In this document: positions 1-6,654 of the stretch, piece by piece
Position numbering within the stretch: position 1 is the first letter of the stretch
Layout of the letters: each line of letters starts with the position of its first letter
Assembly (NCBI GenBank): GCA_001464165.1
Contig: LNEX01000056.1
Span: forward strand, 1 to 8,779
From: a bacterium Ga0077546
Lineage (GTDB): Bacteria > Cyanobacteriota > Vampirovibrionia > Obscuribacterales > Obscuribacteraceae
Reading direction: 5' to 3'
DNA: 8,779 nt
Translations under genes and position numbers: made by a program
Notes under the pieces: model-generated
Seen by the model: only the letters and a program-made list of their open reading frames with translations
The model's database searches: none
Told to the model about the DNA's origin: nothing

Positions 1-771
1 AAGCATTTGATCGAGTTCATTCTGCTCAATTCCACCCCCGATGGCACCTTCCCTAAGCGCACGCCGAACCCACTCGATGAAGGTTCACTAACAGAGCTAA
101 TAAATTTAGTGGTTGCCGAAAAATGTGATTTTGGTGTGTCTTTTGATGGTGACGCTGATCGGGCAGTTTTTGTCGATGAGCACGGCGAACAAGTCGACAC
201 GGGTCTGATGATTGGCCTAATTGGAGCAGAGCTTGTTCGTCGCCATGGTGGCGGTAAGGTTGTTTATGATCTACGCGCAAGCAGAGCCGTGCCAGAGTAC
301 ATTGTTTCACAAGGTGGTACGGCAATTCGCACCGGTGTTGGCACTCAGTTTATGATGAACAGTATGAAAGATCATCGCGCTCTATTTGCTGGTGAACTCT
401 CTGGTCACTACTATTACGCAGACATGTATGCCACCGATAATGCCTTGCGCACGATGCTAGAAGCAGTCAATGTTGTGGCTCGTGGCACAGCAAGCCTCTC
501 TAAGTTGATAGAACCCTTGAAGGTCTATTCTAGCTCTGGCGAAATTAACCTGCGGGTAAGTAACATACAAGACACCCTAAGCAAACTTGAAACCGGTATC
601 GCCGGCGGCACCAAAGAATATATAGATGGTCTCTCTGTCAATTTTGACGACTGGTGGTTTTCGGCCCGTGGCTCACAAACAGAGCCCGTGCTAAGACTAA
701 CTATCGGAGCTGTGACCAAGCAAATCTTAGACGAAAGGAAAGCTCAGCTTTTCGAATTAATTGAGAGCTAG
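1..771 (+). CDS. Phosphomannomutase/phosphoglucomutase, C-terminal part (5' end outside window)
   Basis: Alpha-D-phosphohexomutase, which interconverts hexose 6-phosphate and hexose 1-phosphate in the cytoplasm and so feeds nucleotide-sugar synthesis. The frame is open from base 1, so the gene starts upstream; the TTG at 7 is internal coding. Only about 256 residues of a family usually near 450 are present. Visible motifs are the metal-binding loop DGDADR (145-162), the sugar-specificity loop GELSGH (391-408), and the C-terminal phosphate-binding loop ARGSQTEPVLRL (about 664-699). The spacing fits bacterial ManB-type enzymes, including the DDWWFSARGS approach to the last loop. Odd points: the usual VGHSF motif reads VGTQF (340-351) and the usual RPSNTEP reads RGSQTEP. 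Mannose versus glucose specificity cannot be decided from sequence. The SGNH gene follows 23 bp downstream on the same strand, suggesting co-transcription. Confidence 0.93.
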   Translation, partial: KHLIEFILLNSTPDGTFPKRTPNPLDEGSLTELINLVVAEKCDFGVSFDGDADRAVFVDEHGEQVDTGLMIGLIGAELVRRHGGGKVVYDLRASRAVPEYIVSQGGTAIRTGVGTQFMMNSMKDHRALFAGELSGHYYYADMYATDNALRTMLEAVNVVARGTASLSKLIEPLKVYSSSGEINLRVSNIQDTLSKLETGIAGGTKEYIDGLSVNFDDWWFSARGSQTEPVLRLTIGAVTKQILDERKAQLFELIES

Positions 772-794
772 AGTACCAGGAAGCCTAAAACATT

Positions 795-1931
795 ATGACG
801 AGCTACCACAAGAGCACATCATTATGGCTGGTAGTAAACACTGTCATTCTAGCCCTAGCAAGCTCATATGCTTTAGAGTTCACACCCCTAGGTTTTGAAA
901 TAGCAAATCAGTCCGATCGCCTTGATGTTTTGGATAAAATCGATGAATTTCCCAAAAACAATAAGAGCACTATTCTGATGCTGGGCTCGTCGCTAGGAAT
1001 ATTCCCCGCAGCCTTGGCTGATTTCAAAACATTTGGCGAACCAAAACCTGGTGCAGACAAGTTTCTCCACTACTCATCCTATCGCTATCTAGACCAACTA
1101 CTTAGCACTCAGACCGATTCGCCTATAAAAACCCTAAACCTTTCCAACCAGGGAGGCATGACTTCAGAAGACTTGCTCTTACTCAAAGGCGCATTCAAAG
1201 CTGGCATCAAACCAAAATTAGTAATTTTGCTAACGGGACCGAGAGACTTTCTTGACCATCAAACCAATAAAATTGGCGAATCTAAATTATCAAAGGCACT
1301 GCTGGTACGTATTTCAGAATCACTGTGGAATTTTGAAGATACACCAACAGCCAATCTAGAAACCTTAGCTAGCCGCTTGCTTCCTCTGTTTGTCGAAAGA
1401 GATGCCATCACAAAATTTTTAACAAAGCAGCTGAAGCAATCAATCGCATTTATCTCGCACAAGCCCTACCGAGAAAAACCAGCACCAACAGGTGGCTCGC
1501 TTGAATCAATTAGAGATGAACCTGGCTCACCAGAAATGATGGAATTCTATACCGCCAATTATAGAATTAGGTATCTGCCAATTGACTGGAAGCGATGGAA
1601 TCTAGAGACTAATGCTCTCAAGCAAATAGTAGAATTTTGTAATACTGAAAAGACACCGCTATTGCTGGTGGCCATGCCTCTAAGCAAAAGTAATAGGGAC
1701 CTTTTACCAGAAGACTTTGTCGAGAAGCATCGAAATATGCTCGAAGATCTAGTAAAAAGCGCTCAAGGTAGAAACAACAAAATAGTCTTTCTCGACCTCT
1801 TCGACAGCGAGCAATTCACAATCAATGACTACATGGATACAGTGCATCTGCGTTCATGCGGCGGCATAAAATTAGCCAAGAAACTAAGCCAGATAATTGA
1901 TACTAACTCAATTTTTCGGAGGGAAATTTAG
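795..1931 (+). CDS. Membrane-anchored SGNH-hydrolase-like protein (copy 1, intact)
   Basis: Predicted 378-residue protein with an N-terminal hydrophobic segment (about residues 9-27) that looks like a signal anchor, followed by an extracytoplasmic alpha/beta domain. SGNH/GDSL-like signatures are GSSL at 64-67 (Ser66 in the nucleophile place, with Asp of GDSL replaced by Ser), LSNQGG at 116-121 (block II glycine), TGPRD at 147-151 (block III, with the usual Asn replaced) and DTVH at 348-351 (block V Asp/His pair). The GSS start and late D-x-x-H recall DltD/AlgX-like surface-polymer acyltransfer proteins, but overall family membership is not certain. A purine-rich AGGAAG lies 11 nt before the ATG. 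The next gene is a clear paralogue starting right after the stop. Beside glycan genes, a role in acylating or deacylating a surface polysaccharide is plausible (inference); a non-enzymatic role is possible. Confidence 0.8.
   Translation: MTSYHKSTSLWLVVNTVILALASSYALEFTPLGFEIANQSDRLDVLDKIDEFPKNNKSTILMLGSSLGIFPAALADFKTFGEPKPGADKFLHYSSYRYLDQLLSTQTDSPIKTLNLSNQGGMTSEDLLLLKGAFKAGIKPKLVILLTGPRDFLDHQTNKIGESKLSKALLVRISESLWNFEDTPTANLETLASRLLPLFVERDAITKFLTKQLKQSIAFISHKPYREKPAPTGGSLESIRDEPGSPEMMEFYTANYRIRYLPIDWKRWNLETNALKQIVEFCNTEKTPLLLVAMPLSKSNRDLLPEDFVEKHRNMLEDLVKSAQGRNNKIVFLDLFDSEQFTINDYMDTVHLRSCGGIKLAKKLSQIIDTNSIFRREI
1918..1923 (+). promoter_or_regulatory. Ribosome binding site for the TTG start of SGNH copy 2
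   Basis: A strong Shine-Dalgarno sequence, GGAGGG, lies within the last codons of SGNH copy 1. It sits 8 nt upstream of the TTG at 1932, which immediately follows the TAG stop. It decides the start of copy 2 and indicates translational coupling. The upstream stretch keeps a good initiation signal although the gene behind it is frameshifted. Confidence 0.7.
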
Positions 1932-3130
1932 TTGATTCGTTATCTGAACAGCACTACCTTATTAGTTTTGCCGTGCATCGCAATGTTCAATGTCCTAAGC
2001 TGGGCTGCTGCAGAGTTTACACCAATTAAGACAGACATTTTAGGGCCAGCAGAAAGGTTGATCGTACTGCGTAAACTAGATAACTGGCATAACAGTAAAC
2101 CGGGCAGGAAAAGTCGATTGTATTCATAAGTTCGTCGCTGGGAATTGCCGCAGCCAATATGGCTGACTATCAAACGTTTGGAGCACCAGAACCGTACTCA
2201 CAGCTCGCCGCAGAGTATTCAGAATATAAATGTCTTGATCAGCAAATTAGCGAAAGTTCGGGAAAACCGACACGCACTGTCAATTTGTCTAATGTCGCAG
2301 CACTAATATCAGAAGACTTATTGGTTGCTAAAGAAGCAGTGAGGCTTGACGGCAAACCATCTCTAATAATTTTAGCGATAGCGCCACGAGACTTTCTCGA
2401 TCACTATACAGCGGCGTACCACAGATCAAGACTGGCCCAGATCCTAATCACTCGTCAAGCCGGAGCTTATTGGAACACCAGCAAATCAATCCAAGAAAAT
2501 CTCGACACCCTAATATGCAAGATTTGGCCCTACTATTCGCAGAGAGTAGAATATCGAGACCTTCTAATTAAAATAGCCTGCGAAAGCTTTAATCGCTCAG
2601 AAAGTCTATTTTCAGCCACTAAGAGACTAGAAAATCCATCTCAAAATCCGGCTCCGAAACAAACAGAGACCACTAAGCCAGAGGTACCACAGGAAGACGA
2701 AAAAGCTACAGTTTCAGCCAAACCGCTTGTACTGACTGATGATTTGGCATCAGAGGACAAGCTTGTGAAATTTGACAACGATTACAGAGGCAGATACCTA
2801 CCCATTGATTCCGACCGCTGGAAGCTAGAGATGGAATCGCTTCGGAGCTTCATTCAATTTTGCAATGAAGAGAAAATACCCTTGCTCGTAGTGACAATGC
2901 CGATAACAGCTCGCAACAGAAACATCCTGCCACCGGCCTTTCTAGCAGAGCATATGAAGGCCGTGACTGAAATAGCGACATCATCTCGAACCAAGTTTCT
3001 AAATCTTATGGCCGATGAAAGATTTGCTCCATCTGACTTCAGCGACACGGTTCACCTCCGGTCACCAGGGGCCATAAAACTAGCGAAGTTGATTAGCGCC
3101 GAGATCCAACAGCAACATTTGCTGCCTTGA
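1932..3130 (+). pseudogene. SGNH-hydrolase-like protein (copy 2), frameshifted
   Basis: Tandem paralogue of the preceding gene. The TTG start gives 65 residues ending at TAA 2127-2129. Residues 1-60 match the copy 1 N-terminus (hydrophobic anchor, then AEFTP versus LEFTP). From about 2102 the homology continues one base back, in the frame that runs to the TGA ending at 3130. There it reads KSIVFISSSLGIAA against KSTILMLGSSLGIF in copy 1. Adding one base near 2100-2111 restores a protein of about 399 residues. The DTVH pair is kept (3044-3055), but the conserved glycines are eroded: GSS became SSS (2129-2137), NQGG became NVAA, and TGPRD became IAPRD. A Pro/Glu/Lys/Thr-rich linker (about 2612-2761) is longer than in copy 1. 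An ATG at 2159 could start a truncated product, but that lacks the anchor and nucleophile. True decay and an assembly indel cannot be separated here. Confidence 0.82.
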
Positions 3131-3999
3131 CCTGACTCTCACTAGCAAAGCCTCTACCTAGTTTTGCACCAACCACATAAGTTGGCCGAGCTCGACTTTC
3201 ATTCAAGACACTAGATAAGTACACAGCGACCACACCAGTGCAAATTATCTGCAAACCAGCAAATACTCCAAGGCTTAGTAGCGAAAATTAGACTAGCAAC
3301 CATGGATAGAAGTGAAACGCTCGCAACAATAGCACCAACCACAGCAATCGCATAAAGAGGCATGATACTGAACGCAAGTATGCCGTCCATAGCCAGGCTC
3401 AAGAGCTTCTTCAATGTATAAGTGCTTTCGCCCACTTCGCGAGCACCACGATCAATCGAGATACCAATTTGGCTAAAGCCTAGCCAGGGAATCATGCCAC
3501 GAAGAAATCTTGTTTTCTCAGGCAAAGAAGCCAGGGCATCAACTACTTTTCTATCCATCAGGCGATAGTCGCCAGAATCAAACGGAATTTGAACCGATGA
3601 AATGGAGCCGAGCACCCTGTAAAAGATATAAGCAGAAGCACGCTTGAGGAAACGATCACCTTCCTTCCAACGCTGTAACATCTCGGGAATAAGCTCAGGT
3701 GGGTCTTGTAGATCTGAATCTATATTGATTACAGCTAGGCCTTCGGAATGATCAAGACCACAGGTAATCGCTGCTTGCTGGCCAAAGTTTCTTGAAAGCT
3801 CAACAAGCTTGACGTGATCGTGGTCTGCGGCCAGCTGCCGCAGAGCCATTGTTGCCGGCGGCCTTGAACCATCATTGACGAAAACAATTTCGTAACTGGT
3901 GCCGGTGGGTGTGATTATTTGCTCAAGCCGCTCAATAACATTGGCCAAGTTGCGGGGGTCTTCGTTATATACAGCTACTACTACTGAAAGCTCTATCAA
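3093..3999 (-). pseudogene. GT2 polyprenyl-phosphate glycosyltransferase (GtrB/DPM1-like), broken
   Basis: Family 2 enzyme that normally transfers a sugar from a nucleotide donor to polyprenyl phosphate at the inner membrane face. Visible parts: LSVVVAVYNED start, VNDGS (41-45), SRNFGQQAA, the metal-binding DSDLQDPPE (94-102), DSGDYRLMDRKVV (141-153), FLRGM and a first membrane helix (about 214-238). Damage: (1) WKEG (111-114) runs directly into DRFLKR, so about 14 residues usual here (a YDVVYxxR stretch) are missing. (2) After residue 238 the frame continues as 24 unrelated residues to a stop at 3211. The true C-terminus, GVFAGLQIICTG through RARPTYVVGAKLG, lies in another frame and ends at TAA 3093-3095. 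(3) The loop joining the two membrane helices is absent. The start is TTG at 3997-3999, with GAGG four bases upstream. The restored tail overlaps SGNH copy 2 by 38 bp antisense. The family call is secure; inactivity is inferred. Confidence 0.85.
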
Positions 4000-4033
4000 A
4001 ATTCCTCAGCGCTGCCGTGCAGTTGATATGTCC

Positions 4034-4062
4034 TTGGCAATTGCCAACACAAGGCAATTGTC
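4034..4062. repeat. Palindrome and hairpin cluster, operator-like
   Basis: A perfect 14-bp palindrome, TTGGCAATTGCCAA, occupies 4034-4047. Its right part, CAATTGCC (4038-4045), also pairs with GGCAATTG (4053-4060) across a 7-base loop, so the block can form an alternative stem. GGCAATT recurs at 4036, 4053 and 4089, and a one-base-longer relative lies at 4117-4127. No T-run follows on either strand, so a simple rho-independent terminator is unlikely. The position at the predicted start site of the GT2 promoter suggests an operator (inference). No known regulator was recognised. Confidence 0.5.
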
Positions 4063-4085
4063 CAACAGAGTCGACGCTTGGTCAA
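4057..4085 (-). promoter_or_regulatory. Candidate sigma70-type promoter for the GT2 gene
   Basis: Read on the minus strand, TTGACC (4085-4080) and GACAAT (4062-4057) are separated by 17 bp. They match the -35 consensus at 5/6 and the -10 consensus at 4/6. The predicted start near 4050 would give a leader of about 50 bases before the TTG at 3999. The -10 box overlaps one arm of the repeat cluster and the start site abuts the 14-bp palindrome. The rest of the 110-bp gap (4000-4109) holds no gene. Confidence 0.4.
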
Positions 4086-4109
4086 CTTGGCAATTCTAAT
4101 GTAGGCATT

Positions 4110-5051
4110 TTACGACTTGGCTAATTGGAGGGATTTAATCCAATTCCAGCTCATTTCGACACCTTTTATGAGAGGAACTTCAGGCTGCCAATTCAAATGA
4201 GCTTTGGCTCTGCTTATGTCGAGAACATTAATTGGTACATCCACAGAGCGCGACTCGGTGTAGTCAACGGTAACATGGGGCCCAACCACAGTCTTGATAG
4301 TTTCAACAATCTGGTTAAGAGAGTGGCCCTCGCCGGAACCAATATTGAAAATGCGCGGAGATGAATTATCTTTTGGTTCATATTTCGCTGCGCAAAGAAG
4401 AGCTCTTACAGCATCGGTGATGTAAAGATAATCTCTAACAACTTCTCCATCGCCCCAGATGGCAATTGGCTGGTCGCGAGCAACATGGCCTAAAAAGACA
4501 CCAATAGCGCCTTGCTTTGCATTAGGGTTTTGCAATTCGCCATAAGGGTTAGAGAAACGAGCAACAACATACTCAAGCCCGTGGATACGCTGAAAGAGGT
4601 GCAGGTACTTTTCGATAGCAAGCTTAGTAATGCCATAAGAGCAGATTGGCTCATTAGTGTGGTCTTCAGATATTAGAGAAGTTTCTGGCACACCATATAC
4701 GGTGCCACCTGAAGAAACGAAAACGAATTTACGTACCTTCTCTTTTAGGCACTCATTTAAAAGCTGAATAGTAGCTACTACGTTCGAAGTAACATCATGA
4801 ATAGGGTCATCATTAGAAGTCTGTGGCAATGTATTATAGGCAAGATGGAAGACCCAGTCTATGCCGCGCACAGCTTCTTCTACCTCATGGTGATTGCCTA
4901 GTTCGCCGACATAATATTCGACATCTGGGCGCTCTGGCCGAAATCGATTGGGGTAACGATCGAAAACCCTGACCTCATGACCTTCTGCTCTGAGCAGGTC
5001 AACCAGGTGGGCACCTATAAATCCATTTCCGCCAGTAACTAAAGCTTTCAT
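4110..5051 (-). CDS. NAD-dependent epimerase/dehydratase (UDP-glucose 4-epimerase-like, extended SDR)
   Basis: A 313-residue extended short-chain dehydrogenase acting on a nucleotide sugar in the cytoplasm. The N-terminal Rossmann motif TGGNGFIG (6-13) binds NAD; VSSGGTVYG (112-120) supplies the catalytic Ser/Thr region; YGITK (139-143) is the Tyr-x3-Lys pair; RFSNPYG follows in the family's usual place. Length is normal and no lesion is seen. The exact reaction (4-epimerase, 4,6-dehydratase or other) cannot be fixed from these motifs. The ATG at 5049-5051 directly follows the TAA of the upstream GT4 gene, with no good Shine-Dalgarno sequence in between, so translation is probably coupled. 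A short inverted repeat, AATTGGA/TCCAATT (4123-4145), lies in the last codons. The gene probably supplies a sugar precursor for the neighbouring glycosyltransferases (inference). Confidence 0.92.
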   Translation of the reverse strand: MKALVTGGNGFIGAHLVDLLRAEGHEVRVFDRYPNRFRPERPDVEYYVGELGNHHEVEEAVRGIDWVFHLAYNTLPQTSNDDPIHDVTSNVVATIQLLNECLKEKVRKFVFVSSGGTVYGVPETSLISEDHTNEPICSYGITKLAIEKYLHLFQRIHGLEYVVARFSNPYGELQNPNAKQGAIGVFLGHVARDQPIAIWGDGEVVRDYLYITDAVRALLCAAKYEPKDNSSPRIFNIGSGEGHSLNQIVETIKTVVGPHVTVDYTESRSVDVPINVLDISRAKAHLNWQPEVPLIKGVEMSWNWIKSLQLAKS

Positions 5052-6506
5052 TTAACCAGGCCGCACAGTGAGCAGTTCTTCATAGACAGATTCTATATCA
5101 TCAACCATCTGACTGACTGTGCGCTCTGGCTTGATGTTACTGGCGAACTTAGGCAATAAAGCTCTGTCTTGCAGCACTGCTGTTAATTGTTGCAGCAATG
5201 ATTGGTAATCATTAAGTTTGAACAATAATCCATTTTCTCCATGTTTGACAAGTTCAGACATACCGCCTAAGTCAGTAACAATCAGAGGGGTAAGGGTCGC
5301 GAGGGCAGATTGCATCACCAGAGGAGTGTTTTCATACCAGCGCGAGGGCACCACAAGAACGTCAATCTCTTCCATTACCGAGCCCAGTTGGTCATTAGGG
5401 AAAGTACCAAGGAAACTAACTTTCTCACCCAATTTGGGTGAATCTGCAACTATCCTCTTGAGCGAGTTAACATATTGAGGAAACTGATTCGTATCACCAT
5501 AGAGCTTGAGCTGTGCTCTGGCGGCTAGGTTCTCAGGCAGGGCCAGAAAAGCCCGAATAAGCAGATCGACACCCTTATGCTCAAAGAATGTACCAATATA
5601 GCCAATTCTCACGGCTTCACTAGGCTTCTTCGTCTGATGACCATTGAGCTTCGAAGTATCAATACCAAATGGCACATGTCTAATTAATTGACTATCAATG
5701 CCGTTCTCGACGAATATATCGCGCATAAGCTTAGTGGGAACCAGTATTTTGGCAAGAGAATTGGCACTCTTCTTCAAAAGTTCAGGTCGTGCCAAAGTAG
5801 CTTGAATAGCGGCGGGAGCTTTAGCTGTTCGATATATATTGCTGAGCATAGAGGTCGCCACACCCTTAAAAGGACCAGCCAAACCTTCTAGACCATCTAT
5901 AGCTGTGCCAATAGCGGGGTACTTACCAGCAATTGCTTCTACAATTTCTTGATCTGGCGGCAAAAGCTTAGGCGTATAGCAATCTAGACACTTTAGTGCA
6001 AGCGGCCCAGGTCCTCGACATACAGCGCCATCGGGTCTCTTGAGCTGAACAATTGGGCAAACAAACCAGAAATCAGTGGAGTAGAACACCACCGGAGCTG
6101 AATACTCATGACAAGCCTCAATTACTGACGCTGAGAGATTCTGTGCATGCACAAGCTGAACAATATCTGGTTTGAAGTCTCTCAAGATCTCAGCAAAGTG
6201 AGCCTTTATATGAGGGTGATAATATTCGAAGCTAAATTGGAATTCTTTCAGCCGAAGGGGTTCTTCAATAATATGAACAGGAACACCTTCGAATTCATAG
6301 TGGCTGCTTAACTTAACGCCCTGGCTAGGGTGGCCGCCGTCTTTCTCACTTTTTCTACGCGCATCAAGATCTGGCGGGTTGGCAGCCACAACTTTTACTT
6401 CGTAGCCACGTCCCTGTAACTCTTGAGCAATCTTGAGAGTAAGCACTTCAGTGCCTGCTCTGTGCTCAGGGAAAAACTTATGGGCTGTTAGTAAAACTCT
6501 TCTCAT
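5052..6506 (-). CDS. Glycosyltransferase family 4 (GT-B fold)
   Basis: A 484-residue retaining glycosyltransferase predicted to act in the cytoplasm or at the inner membrane face on a nucleotide-sugar donor. The N-terminal acceptor domain begins with a family-like FFPEHRAGTEVLTLKIAQEL (11-30). A four-cysteine stretch (Cys150, 163, 173, 176, after STDFWFVC) is seen in a GT4 subgroup and may bind metal. The donor domain shows RIGYIGTFFEHKGVDLLI (300-317), VSFLGTFP and VPSRWYENTPLVMQ (386-399). The E-x7-E signature is incomplete: Glu392 is present, but the second Glu position is Ser400, followed by ALATLTP where family members often have a Gly. This may alter activity or reflect drift. The ATG is preceded by AAGG about 5 nt upstream. 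It is the first gene of the leftward unit and abuts the epimerase. Donor and acceptor are unknown. Confidence 0.9.
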   Translation of the reverse strand: MRRVLLTAHKFFPEHRAGTEVLTLKIAQELQGRGYEVKVVAANPPDLDARRKSEKDGGHPSQGVKLSSHYEFEGVPVHIIEEPLRLKEFQFSFEYYHPHIKAHFAEILRDFKPDIVQLVHAQNLSASVIEACHEYSAPVVFYSTDFWFVCPIVQLKRPDGAVCRGPGPLALKCLDCYTPKLLPPDQEIVEAIAGKYPAIGTAIDGLEGLAGPFKGVATSMLSNIYRTAKAPAAIQATLARPELLKKSANSLAKILVPTKLMRDIFVENGIDSQLIRHVPFGIDTSKLNGHQTKKPSEAVRIGYIGTFFEHKGVDLLIRAFLALPENLAARAQLKLYGDTNQFPQYVNSLKRIVADSPKLGEKVSFLGTFPNDQLGSVMEEIDVLVVPSRWYENTPLVMQSALATLTPLIVTDLGGMSELVKHGENGLLFKLNDYQSLLQQLTAVLQDRALLPKFASNIKPERTVSQMVDDIESVYEELLTVRPG

Positions 6507-6547
6507 CGCGCCTTAGAAAGAATATTTCTAGCCTTCAATTCGCTGTC

Positions 6548-6571
6548 AGCCGATCAAGGCAGATATCGGCT
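6548..6571. repeat. Inverted repeat in the divergent intergenic region
   Basis: AGCCGAT (6548-6554) and ATCGGCT (6565-6571) form a perfect 7-bp inverted repeat with a 10-base gap, between two divergently transcribed glycosyltransferase genes. It has no T-run on either strand. A regulator site is possible but the repeat is short and could be chance. Confidence 0.3.
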
Positions 6572-6640
6572 AGCGGTCTATGTTACCAGGATTTTAGCGA
6601 GACATTGCTCAAGCACCCCCTTTCACAGGGCTGGGAAGGA

Positions 6641-6646
6641 TAGAAT
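6641..6646 (+). promoter_or_regulatory. Candidate -10 box just upstream of the rightward GT4 start
   Basis: TAGAAT (5/6 match to TATAAT) ends 8 nt before the ATG at 6655. Transcription from it would start about 1-3 nt before the ATG, giving a leaderless or nearly leaderless message. This fits the absence of a well-placed Shine-Dalgarno sequence; the nearest AAGGA (6636-6640) is 14 nt away. No convincing -35 box was found at the usual spacing. The remaining 6507-6640 shows only the inverted repeat described separately. Confidence 0.3.
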
Positions 6647-6654
6647 AGTGAGTT

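Noticed and set aside
2106..2113. Programmed -1 frameshift site (AGGAAAAG) in SGNH copy 2
   Set aside because: The zero-frame codons are AGG AAA AGT, so no X-XXY-YYZ slippery heptamer is in the right register, and no stimulatory structure was evident. A simple indel explains the data better.
4123..4145. Inverted repeat AATTGGA/TCCAATT as a terminator of the epimerase gene
   Set aside because: It lies inside the last codons, the stem is AT-rich and 7 bp, and no T-run follows in the direction of transcription.
6507..6600. Leftward promoter for the GT4-epimerase unit
   Set aside because: TAAAAT- and TAGAAA-like boxes exist on the minus strand, but none has a -35 partner at 16-18 bp, so no specific site is called.
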